Shown piece after piece: positions 11,801 through 22,334 of a DNA stretch of 64,000 bases. Source of the stretch: Vanilla planifolia. Taxonomy: Eukaryota > Streptophyta > Magnoliopsida > Asparagales > Orchidaceae. The DNA lies in assembly GCA_023846275.1 (NCBI GenBank), contig CM043878.1, positions 10,981,501 through 11,045,500 on the forward strand. The letters run 5' to 3'. A program made the translations under genes and the position numbers. The first letter of the stretch is position 1; the number at the start of each line of letters is the position of its first letter. The notes below the pieces were generated by a model. The model did not search any database. It was not told where the DNA came from and was given only the letters and a program-made list of their open reading frames with translations.

Positions 11801-12585
11801 TTGTTCGGCTTGTTGGGTACTGCTCAGAAAGATCAAAAAGAGCTGTCATATATGAGTACATGCAAAATGGATCACTTGACAAGCACATCTTCTCCTCTGA
11901 TGGAACGCCCAAACATTGCTTCACATGGGAGAAGCTTAAAGAGATAGCTATTGGTGTGGCCAGGGGAATCCATTACCTGCACCATGGTTGTGACATGACA
12001 ATCCTGCATTTTGACATCAAACCTCAAAACATCCTCTTAGATGAAAATTTCACACCCAAGGTCTCTGATTTCGGCCTCGCTAAGCTTTACCCAAAGGAAC
12101 ACAACGTAGTTTCAGTTAGTGCTGCAAGAGGGACCATAGGCTACATAGCTCCAGAGTTGGTATCAAGGAACTTTGGAACCATATCCGACAAGTCAGATGT
12201 CTACAGTTTTGGGATGCTTCTCATCGAAATGGCAGCGGGACGAAGGAATGTTAATAATCCAAATGCTGGCAGTTCAAGCCAGATCTACTATCCTTCTTTG
12301 ATATATGATAAGCTCAAGCATGAAAGTGAAGAGATGAACATTAACTATAGTTTTGAGTTGGAGGAAGAGGAGCGAAAGCTTTACTTGATTGGTTTATGGT
12401 GCATCCAAGTGCGGCCATCAGATAGACCTTCAATGGAGCAAGTAGTGCAAATGCTCGAAGGAGATGCAGATTTTCTGCAATTGCCACCAAAGCCATTCGT
12501 GTATTCGTCTTCTTCGATAGGTACAACTATCCATTCAAGGTATACCAGTAATACGGAGCTACCAAATATTGAAGAGGATGAATGA
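8852..12585 (+). CDS. LRK10-like receptor kinase (GUB_WAK_bind, TM, non-RD kinase)
   Basis: Three exons with matching phases (8852-9513, 11208-11374, 11462-12585) give about 650 residues. Exon 1 has a signal peptide (hydrophobic core MILFLLFLNVITSA), then a cysteine-rich wall-associated/galacturonan-binding-type ectodomain (ICSNSTCGGLKIRYPF, PPNCGDHNYELTC), ending at KHCLRDSA. Exon 2 and the start of exon 3 encode hydrophobic segments (about 256-276 and 280-297), so the protein should sit in the plasma membrane. The kinase shows GKGGFG (about 341-346), VAVK (Lys 362), HFD in place of HRD (459-461), DFG (479-481) and APE. This is the non-RD pattern of the LRK10L family of leaf-rust-resistance-type kinases. 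Intron 1 (1,694 bp) contains a gypsy fragment, and a broken copy of exon 1 follows downstream. The ligand is unknown. Nothing inside the exons breaks the frame, so the gene looks intact. Confidence 0.88.
9930..10340 (+). mobile_element. Ty3/gypsy reverse transcriptase fragment in LRK10L intron 1
   Basis: Plus-strand frames give KEEQMVVWIDYRVL (consensus KDG.WRMC.DYRALN) and then, after frameshifts, TFMRLMDGVLKIYINDII followed by HPHLHLEI. These match the NAPSTFMRLMN.VL and FVVVYFDDIL...HL region. Stops and indels show it is long dead. No LTR was recognised. The fragment lies in sense with the host gene. Confidence 0.65.
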
Positions 12586-12714
12586 AGCTTAAGCACGTCA
12601 TTATATATCCAAAGACCATGTTTCTAGTTTGTTATATCAATATAGTCTTATTGAATGAATATAGACTTAAGTAAAATAGAGGTCATGAGTTTTGCCTTTT
12701 GCCATCATATGACC

Positions 12715-13130
12715 TAAAGCTTGATAGATGAACTCCTGGAGTTCACCATCTTCTTCTATTATGATTCTGTATCTTCTTCTTCTAATGTTATTACATCTGC
12801 AAGAGGGCTTCCAGATCAACAAATATGTAGCATAGTTATGCACTCACTTGCATTTCTAATAAGAATAATTAGTAAACTGCTTGAGAATAATTCATTTGTT
12901 TATGTACTTCGTCTTCTGATGGATACTCTACGTTCAATATCATGAAGCACTACTTGAGAGATTCTAGTTATGTAGTGGCTCTTAGAAATTTACAAAATGG
13001 AGCTATTTTAGAAGATAGAATGGTCTTTTTTGTTTCTTCTTATGTTCAATTTAGTTCTTGCCGTGAAAGATTACGATTTGTGGAACTTATATAAGATTTC
13101 ATTGGATGCAACTTGAACTAAGTGAATTCA
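12715..13130 (+). pseudogene. Broken tandem copy of LRK10L exon 1
   Basis: 12718-12830 closely copies the start of the LRK10L gene (from AGCTTGATAGATGAACTCCT through ATCAACAAATCTGCAGCA at about 8843-8957), with small deletions that throw the reading frame. The large middle of exon 1 is missing. The copy resumes near the end of exon 1 and runs into intron 1 (TTCTAGTTATGTAGTGGCT at about 12962, compared with 9541; GATTTGTGGAA at about 13075, compared with 9654). There is no kinase part. It sits about 130 bp beyond the intact gene, so it arose by local duplication followed by deletion. Confidence 0.8.
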
Positions 13131-13134
13131 AAAT

Positions 13135-14080
13135 ATGTGATATTGATAGAGTGATATTGTTTTTTTATCTTTAATTATAATGGTATCAATTTATGAATTA
13201 TGAAAAAATTATTTTATTTATAGAGACATAACATTATAAATTTTTTTATATGATAGTTGTATATAAAATATAAAATTATTTATATATTTTTAAATATAAA
13301 AATATGTACTAAATTTTAAAACTTTAAAGTATGTGATATTGAGAGAGTGATTTTACTTCTTAGTATTGAATATAATGATACTAATGTATGAATTATGAAA
13401 AAAAATATCTTATTGGTAAATAAACAATTTTAGAATTTGTTTTATCTGATAGTTGTATATAAAATATAAAATGATCTATATTATTTTGAATATAAAAGTA
13501 TATACTAATTTTAGAATATTAAAGTATGTAATATTGTGAAAATGATGCTCCTTTCTAGCTTCGAATATACTGATATTATTTTAAGAATTATGAAAATAAG
13601 TCACTTGTCCTATTTGATAGTTGTATATAAAATATAAAATTATCTATATTATTTTTAATATAAAAAAAAAGCATGTATTAAATTTTAAAGTATGTGATAT
13701 TGAGAAAATAATGTTCCTTTTTATTATTGGGTATAAGATATCAATTTATGAATTATGAAAAGAAATATCTTATTTATAAAAACAAAACATTATAATTTGT
13801 CTCATTTGATAGTTGTATATAAAATATAAAATTTTTTATATTATTTTGAATACAAAAGTATATACTAAATTTTAAAACTTTAAAATATGTGAAATTGAGG
13901 AAATGATGTTGTTTTTTTATCATTAAGTATAATGATATTAATTTATAAATCAGGAAAGAAATATCTTATTTATAGAAACATAATATTATAATTTGTTTAA
14001 TCTGATAGTTATATGTAAAATATAAAATTATCTATATTATTTTGAATAAAAATATGTACAAAATTTTAAAACTTTAAAGC
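13135..14080 (+). repeat. Tandem array, five ~195-bp units
   Basis: Units start with ATGTGATATTGAG-like sequence at 13135, 13331, 13526, 13692 and 13887, giving spacings of 196, 195, 166 and 195. Each contains ATGAATTATGAAAA, GATAGTTGTATATAAAATAT and ATATATACTAAATTTTAAA. The head of the unit resembles the LRK10L intron-1 sequence at about 9717-9775 (GTGTGATTGAGATAGTGATG...GGTACCAATTTA). The array starts exactly where the pseudo-exon copy ends, so it seems to have grown from duplicated intron sequence. Confidence 0.85.
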
Positions 14081-14430
14081 AATAAATTATAACGATAATG
14101 TAGATATAAAACATAAAAAACATAACTTAAAAAATAATAAACTCTAAGAATGATTTGCATATATAACATAACAATAAATAAATTTTTTAAAATTAAAAAA
14201 TATTAAACGATATGCAAAATATAAAAATAAAGCATTACTTAGAGCAAAATGCATATAAATAATAAAACGTACGTGTAATAAATTCTAAAATAATATATAT
14301 ACATAATTTAATAATGCTCTACTATTTTACATAAAAAATATGTATTTAAAACTTAAACATTTATGCAAAGAAGTATGATATAATGTTAAAATTCCTCACA
14401 TATTGTTCACAACGGGCGTGTAACGAGCAA
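14081..14430. other. AT-rich spacer upstream of QPT
   Basis: Extremely A/T-rich sequence without coding potential. It must hold the proximal promoter and 5' UTR of the QPT gene. Several TATATA-like strings are present, but none can be singled out as the TATA box. Confidence 0.45.
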
Positions 14431-17400
14431 ATGGCCTTTGCGTCTACCATGGGTATGTTGACGATTTCGGCATGCGCTCTTCGACCTTCTGCAGCTGCCG
14501 CCGGAGCCTACCTCTTTCAGCATTCAGTCTCTTCTTCACTTATCTACTCGTGTTCTTCTCCAGTATTACAAAGGTTCGGCACTGTCGCTGATTTTGTTTT
14601 AGATCGGTGCAACGTTGTTGATCACTTCGATTTTGGAAAATTCAGGCGGGTTACTTCGGTAATGGCTAAGGTTGACCACGCGAGAGCCCCCGTGGGATCA
14701 ATGGTGGCCATGCCGCCATCTCACCCGACCTATGACATTAAGGCCGTCATTGCTCTTGCCCTCGCCGAGGATGCTGGTGACCGAGGTCGGTCTTTCCTTA
14801 ATTATATTCGTTGGTTTGAGATTAAAGAATGAATATCGTCGCTTAAGCAATATATTGAAATATTTTTTCTTCTCATGTTTTTTTTTTTTTATTTCTTTAA
14901 TATCTTCAGAATATGCTCATAAACTTAATTCTTTACGTCCGGACGAGTGAACTAATTTTCTTGATCATGTGAAGGTGATGTCACTTCTTTAGTTACTGTT
15001 CCTCCTGAAATGAAAGTGGACGCCTACTTCATTGCAAAGGAAGATGGGGTGATTGCTGGTTTAGCCCTTGCAGAGATGATATTTGATCAGGTGGATCCTT
15101 CTTTAAAGGTATTACTTAACCGCACCTTTGCAAAAGACATGTTCACCTCATTATATCAATACATTGGAATAGGGTAAATTATTGGTAGTTCCATGATGTT
15201 TTGCTTAGTTTTTTGAATAAGTTTTGGTTTGAGAATTGGAAAAAAGGTCATTTTGTTTATAAAGGGTACAATAAGTTCTTGCAATTAAACATTGCTAGAA
15301 TGCTTGTTTGACATGATTTTTTTTCTATAAATTATACTTCGCTACCTAAATAAAGAGTGGTGACGGCTAATGATTGTTGATGTGGAGGAATTGAAGCGGT
15401 AAATGATTGCATGGTGGAGAACGGATCATGGTAGTGGAGATGATGACAAGTGTTGTGATTGATGACAACTAAGGCAGTGATAATTGCAAAAAATAGAGGT
15501 GGTGACAACAGATGGGAGATAATGAAGGTGAAGTTAGTTGATGGATACAATAGAGTACCGATAATGATGGCACATGATTGTGGAGGTAGAGAAGACATGA
15601 TGAAGATATTTTAAGGTCAAAGAACCTAGTTCCGACTTATACATCCAAATGACCTAATTATGTCTTTCATGCTGGATAATTTTTACTTTTTAGCTGTGTT
15701 CTACTAATGTTAAGGCAAAAAATGTCCTTTTTTTTAGCTTTTATGTAACCTAGTTTTAAACTAGAGAAACTTATTTGAGAATTAAGCTAAACATTAGAGA
15801 ACTATCTACAATTTACCCAAGTAAATAAGCTTATTTGTATAGGTTGAGTGGTCTGTGAGTGATGGAACCTGCATTCATAAAGGAATGCAACTTGGGAAAG
15901 TATATGGTAAAGTTCTTTACTTATTATTGATATTTTTATTGTGTTTTGAAGAATGATTTTAACACGCTTAATTGTGTTTTTCTTTTTGTTTTTTGTAAGG
16001 GTGCGCATGCAATATTGTCATTGCTGAAAGGGTTGCATTGAACTTCATGCAGAGAATGAGTGGAATTGCAACTTTAACTAAGGTGCTTTGCCTTTTATTT
16101 TGTTAACATCATTGATTGGACCTTTTGTCATGTCCTATGTCAACAATTAGAAATATTGATTGTTGCTATCGGCTTATCATTGAATGTCTTTTTGTGATAT
16201 TCAAGTAATTTTATCTCCAACTTAGGGTGTACACATACTAGTAAAGTTGAGAAAGAAATAAGGAATAAATCACAAAGAAAATAATAAATATGAGAAAATG
16301 GAGAAATACCAAAATGAGAATAATTTTTGGACACTAACTACAAATGTTTTATCTTCCTTAACTATAACTAGGAGGCTATAGTATCTATCTTGTTTTGCGA
16401 TGAAAAGTAATTTTAACTTTTTATGAATATTTTGATAATATAATCCATCCTTATCTATAGAAAATATCAAGAATTTTCTAAAGAGTAATAATGTTATAGA
16501 ATTAAATTAAGTCTACGTTAGGCAAACTTTTGTAAATGCAAATTGTTACAAAAAGCAAAAAGATATATAAGAGCAAAAGACATTTCTGATCTAAAAAAAT
16601 GACATTAAAAAATCTCATCTCTCTTTTACCAAAAAAAGTCAAATAGTACTTTTTTTGATTCACAATAAAAAATATTTTATTATTTATCAACAATGTATTA
16701 CTAAACAGATAAGTTTTCAATGGCATTTAACAAGAATATTTTTAAATTTGCTTTATTCATCTGAATATTCAGCAATTGTTATAGCAAATGAAGTCTTGGT
16801 AATGAAATTTATCAAATGATGACATTTGGACTTCAATGTTGTTTTCTTTAGGGTAAAAGAACTCATCAAGCTAGCCTTTGAAGCTTCATTGAAACATTTC
16901 TTTTTCCGAAGTTCCACAAACATTTTGTTTCCATCATCAATCCTCTCCAATTGTTGTGGTAGTTGGTTGAATTTAGGACTTTCCAAAAGTCGGCAAAGCC
17001 TTTTTACAGTAGAATAATGTTTAATATGCAATGTGAAATTCAATTCCTTTTTGCAAAATTTGTAAATAAAAATTAGCAACTGGAACATTAGTAGTCTTAC
17101 ACTATGTTCAATCACTGTTTGTAATATTTTGCTAGAAAAGAGATGAAAAGCTTTGAGTAAAACTTTACATAATTAGCTTGATTATAGTTCGAGTATTTTC
17201 TGTTTGTCATTTTCATGAGCTATGTAATACACATCCATTTGGAATTGGTGTTTAGATTAATAATGTCTAAATATAAATCTAGGTGACCAGATTTGGAACC
17301 AAGATGAAATCAAAACGTTTATTTACCATCTCTAGAACCATCCATGAGCGTTCAATGCTCAGTTTGATCACTCCTAGGTTCACTATACTCTGTGAAACTG

Positions 17401-20400
17401 CTTGATCATCCTCTATTGGACTATTGGATCACCCATCGAATATTTTTTGGACCATATGATGAGCATCCAAGAATCTTTTAGGGGTAAAGTTCTTGGTATG
17501 TTGTTCTAACTAAGCAATTGCCTAGGAGAGGGATTCTATTTTGTTGTTTGTGAATTCAAGTTGCTCCAAAGAGTGGGAAACATGGTATTTACAAGGAGGA
17601 TGAAACTCAAATCTTTGGAGAAGGATCAATGGATAATGAGAATAGACTTTACGTCTAGTTGCATAAGTTGTCATTGTTCAATGACGTGAAGGGATGTCTC
17701 AATAAGAGCTTATGGAGACTAGGAAATATTAGCTATGCCAGCGCTGCAGTGATAAGCAGTATTAGTTGCACAATGTCTTTTTGGGATTTCTGGAGGCAAG
17801 GCTCAATAGTAGAGACCATTTGTAGAATAGATTTTACTTGTGCAGTTGTAGCAGGAATGCTTTCAATATGAGCCACGTAATCAGAAGCAATTTTAAAGCA
17901 CTGTTACGAGGGAGAGTCAAGACTGCCTTATCATTCTATTTACCTTTGACATTCCTAGAGGCCTGAGATCAATTTGTTATCTTCCTCCCCTTTGGTTAAA
18001 TTTACCATCTCCAGATGTAGGGAAAAAGAAAAACAGCAACTAAAACTGAAATAAGAAGCTCCACTTCAATTGTCACCAGCATACCTCCTGCTGGCACCTG
18101 CAGATATTAACGGTTACCATGAAGGTGTTAGGAACACCTCCAGTAGAAAAACATTTGTGATTTATTCTGAATCATGTTACATACAGGAGAAAAACATTAT
18201 TTATGATAAATTATTAATCAATAAATTATAATTCCCTAAGTGTTGTTGAGAGAAAAGAAAATACTTAAAAATAAATTAAATAAATTTAACATGTAACTTG
18301 TGGCATGACCTTTTCCCAACACAACCCTAATTGTGTGTAAATCCGGTGCTTCAAAACAACTTGCAGCAGAGGATTTGTCCAATTTTTCCTGGAGTTCTAA
18401 AATAAAACTAATTTGTGTGCACAGTTGAAATTAGTTCAGAATATATGATTTTAAATTAATTTATGAAAAGTGGTTTACTTTAGCAGTTAATAACCATCAA
18501 GATCTAGTTATTTTCTGAAAAGATGAAATATTTTGAAATAAAATGATTGACCTTGTTTGTTATTCTTCATTACATTCATATTGCACTATGTATTCAAAAT
18601 CTTCCTTTTCTTATTTTTCCCTTGCTTGTTTAGGCCATGGCTGAGGCTGCACATCCTGCATGCATTTTAGAGACAAGAAAAACAGCACCAGGTTTACGTC
18701 TGGTGGATAAATGGGCGGTCCAAATCATCTCAGATGCTCATGTTACTTTCGTACCTTCTTTGCTTCTGTCGTGTTCCCTGAACTGTATCTTAACAGGTAC
18801 TAATTGGTGGAGGGAAAAACCATCGAATGGGATTGTTTGACATGGTGATGATAAAAGATAACCATATATCAATATCTGGAGGAGTTGCAAACGCTATTAA
18901 AGCAGTAGATTCATATTTTGAACAAAACAATCTTAAGATGCCAGTTGAGGTATATCTTTAGAAAACCTTTTTGGTGATGTATGTTCTTTATAGTCTTTTA
19001 CAAAAGAATCCCTTATTTTGTTTCTATTTTTTATTGTTACGAAACGGAAACTTGTTTTCGTATTCTTCAGTTGAATTCCAGAATACTCGCTTGCTTAATA
19101 TGTTCGCCATCTGTTATGATGAATAAAAATTTCCTGTGGCCAAACTGTAATATTTTAGGCTTGACTGTATATGGCAAGGATTCTAGTGATCCGGTTTTCT
19201 TATAACTAAAACATTACTTTCTTCACACATGGTCATTCCCAGAATTTTGTTTTTAGATTTTTATTGAAAAACATGCAAAGCTTCTTAACATTATCATTTC
19301 AATTTTTCTTATTATTTAAATGTTCAATTTTTGGGCTCTTTGGTGTATGTATATTGTTGTTTCTTCATTTTTCCACAGTATTTTTATAGTGGCATATTTT
19401 CTTTTAGTTTCTAAAACTGATGGTTTTTTGGGCAATACTAATTGGAATTGTACTATGTTATGTATTGTTTAGATTGAAACTAGGACATTGGAAGAAGTTG
19501 AGGAGGTTCTTGATTATGCAAACCAAAACAAGACCTCGTTGACACGAATAATGCTGGATAACATGGTGATTCCCTTACCAAATGGAGATGTTGATGTAAC
19601 TATGCTTGAGGAAGCTGTCAAAATGGTTGATGGAAGATTTGAAACAGAGGTACTAAAATGTTGTTAGAGAAGTCTTCTTTATATAATTGACTATTTTCGA
19701 CTTACAGCTTCTTTGCAGTATTTTATATACCTTCCTTTAGAATCTTTGTTCTAACAATTTCAAATTATTCTGCAGAAAGTCATTGTATCTGTATTTTAGC
19801 CAAACAATGCATTTGAATGTTTTTTTGAATGCGCTCTACCTGTTTTCCATAAAAATAGCAACAAACATTTTTCAACAATTTTGCTGTGGTTGTTTGGTCT
19901 GGTCCTTTTTTTTTGTGCTTTTGCTGTTGGGGAAATCTGCTAACTGGTGAATATAACTAAGAATAGATGATTGCTGCTTATAATTAGCAAAAAAATGTAA
20001 GGAAAACATTCTTTTTTTATTAGTGGTCATGCACTGTTAGTTTTGTGTGGTAATCTTTACTTCTGATTGCCTTTGTAAACAGCAAAGCTCTGAGTGAACC
20101 GTGACCATTGCCTTGCATTGCATATTGCTCACTTTTTTGTATCATTTTGAACCATTATTCATCTCCTCCCTTGTGTTCTTATGATGTATTAGTGCTGGGT
20201 GTGCCGATTATATAATTTGTAGAGTTGGATTGCTGGATGAAATCTATGCATGTCTTGGAAGACATAGATATGATTGAAATATAATTTGTGGTGTATGATG
20301 AACTATACCTTGTCATGGATCTATTGATATCATATAAGCTTGGTAATTTTTTATTTAAGTGACAAATAATCGTTTGGAACCTGATATTTCCTGCTCCTAT

Positions 20401-21886
20401 ATGATGTTTATGTTTTTATTTGGTAGATGGAGTGAATTGGTGTGCATTAGGTCAATGTTAGGTTAGTATTAGTGTGGCTAGATAAAGATTTTTTTTTTCA
20501 TATACAACAAGAACAGCAATGACTTCATTTTGGTAGATGGAGTGAATTGGTGTGCATTAGGTCAATGTTAGGTTAGTATAAGTGTGGCTAGATAAAGTTT
20601 TTTTTTTAATATTTGTCATATACAACATGAACAGAAAGGATTTTTTTTTTTTTTTTTTTTTATGGTTTTACACTTGGCCCGTGTCATAAGGATGTAAACA
20701 TTGACAAAACACTAAATAGATCATGCAAATATGCAATCACCTATGCATGTATTTGATGTTATGTTCCTCATCCTCATAGTTAACCATGGTAATTTCCTTG
20801 ATGAATCATCTATTCATACAACTCTTTGCAATATAATAATCTTCTTAATAGTATGATTAGGTTGAATCGTTTAACCAACTCTGCTTCTTGATTCACATAT
20901 TTGATTTTGGTTCTTAAGGTATACATTCTAGGGCACACAATTTGTAGTTGTTTACAAAAAAAGATTTTTAGATAGAATCCATCATATCAGGCAGACTTGG
21001 GTTTCAACATTTTGACTTGTGACAAATTGAGTGAAACTACTACTTGGGATTGAATTCTTAAACATGTAGCAAAAATTTGTCACATATCATTTACCTTATG
21101 AATCCTCAATGGGTTGATTTTTTTTCTTTATTTATTTATTTTTTAGAGCCATAATTTTAAACAAAGGTTGATCATTCAATGCTTGCAGGCGTCTGGAAAT
21201 GTTTCACTTGATTCTGTGAAAAAAATTGGAGAAACTGGCGTAACCTACATTTCAAGGTATTCCTTTTTTTCCCTTCATTTTCTAAAGCAAAGTCTCAAAT
21301 CATTTAATGTAGTGTTTTTTCAGTTCAAGTTCAAATTTCTTGTCAAGGATATTAGATAAAATAAAATGTTTTCTAATAAAATTTCTTGTTATCCATTTTA
21401 TAAATAAGGTTGTATGGACATTTCTCTTACTAGTCCTTGTATAAATTAGAGACATTAAAGAACTATTGCTTAATAGTAGCAATGGTTTTCCTTGCTTTCA
21501 AAGTGATCAATTATTCTATTTTATGTGCTTAATAATCCTTTAAAAATACTTTTCATGACACAAATATCAGTTAGAAATTTGATTAAATAGATTATAGAAA
21601 TATGCAAAGTTTTACCCACATCCTTAGTCTAAGCACCCATTTTAACTCTTGATTCAACTCTTTCTTCATGTTCATTGTTTAATTTCATATTATCTATGCT
21701 ACAAAGAGTCCAACAATTTTGTAGTTAAATTTTATATTCTAATAATCTTTATTTTTAATTAGATTTTATTCATAAATTTTATCTTGCAGTGGGGCATTGA
21801 CTCATTCAGTAAAAGCTCTTGATATTTCGCTCAAGATCGATACTAATCTTGCCCTTCGGGTTGCAAAGCGTACACATCGAGCATGA
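14431..21886 (+). CDS. QPT: Quinolinate phosphoribosyltransferase (NadC type), plastid
   Basis: Nine exons join in phase (14431-14785, 14975-15108, 15843-15906, 16000-16082, 18634-18717, 18797-18949, 19473-19649, 21189-21256, 21790-21886) to about 404 residues. The enzyme converts quinolinate and PRPP to nicotinate mononucleotide in de novo NAD synthesis, in plastids in plants. Recognised segments are [48 protein letters not shown] (substrate-binding), [25 protein letters not shown] and ASGNVS...TGVTYISSGALTHS, ending [11 protein letters not shown]. The first 80 or so residues are Ser/Ala-rich and look like a transit peptide; the ATG at 14431 is preferred over 14383 because MAFAS suits a transit peptide. 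A later start (MAKVDH at 14662) is possible. Intron 4 is 2.55 kb, intron 5 only 79 bp. Intron 7 carries a 110-bp tandem duplication. The gene looks intact. Confidence 0.93.
15340..15600 (+). repeat. GGTGATGA-rich low-complexity stretch in QPT intron 2
   Basis: Purine-rich sequence made of variants of GTGGTGA, GATGATG and GTGATTG without a strict period. The minus strand therefore shows an open frame of 88 codons rich in His, Ser and Thr, which is a composition artefact. Confidence 0.5.
16083..18633. other. QPT intron 4 (2.55 kb)
   Basis: Bounded by AAG/GTGCTT at 16082/16083 and TTTAG/GCCATG at 18633/18634. The content is AT-rich with a slightly more GC-rich part at about 17300-18150. I could not assign the latter to any element, though such islands in plant introns are often worn transposons. 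Confidence 0.6.
20421..20640 (+). repeat. 110-bp tandem duplication in QPT intron 7
   Basis: 20421-20530 and 20531-20640 are adjacent copies starting TGGTAGATGGAGTGAATTGG and including GTGTGGCTAGATAAAG, a poly-T tract and CATATACAACA.GAACAG. The first 70 or so bases are nearly identical, so the duplication is recent. A further poly-T run of about 22 follows at 20640. Confidence 0.9.
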
Positions 21887-22334
21887 TCGATGTCGAGGAA
21901 TGTGATTCAACCTTCATACTTAATACTTGTGATACATAGATTGTTGTTCATAAAGATGAAATTCATCTATAAAATTTGATCTATTGTTGTAAGTTATCCT
22001 TGAATGCATGACTTGTTTGCCAATGTTCATTGGGCTTTCATGGATTTGTGTGTATTTTTGTGTTAATATGGATGAATATGTATGTATTTGATACCTTAGT
22101 CTTAGTTGTATTATGTAATATTGCATGATTTAATTTATCAAAGAAATATTTTAAATTATTTAATTTGATTTTGTTACAATGAAAAAAAGGTTTATAACAT
22201 TTTTATGGCGTTTTAGATTTTTTTTTTATATAGTTAAAATGTTTTATTATTTGCATACAAGTTTTAAAATGCTTCATCCACGGCAAGAAGTGTCGTTCTG
22301 TAATCGGTAAGCTTCCCCGCCATATATCTTGTTT

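Noticed and set aside
11571..11924. 117-codon minus-strand frame and other small frames inside the kinase exon
   Set aside because: Shadow frames of the LRK10L kinase domain.
12721..12945. Possible second LRK10L gene
   Set aside because: Only parts of exon 1 and intron 1 are copied, the frame is broken and no kinase exon follows, so it is called a pseudogene.
15332..15598. 88-codon minus-strand frame rich in His/Ser/Thr
   Set aside because: Low-complexity GGTGATGA sequence in QPT intron 2 keeps the frame open by composition.
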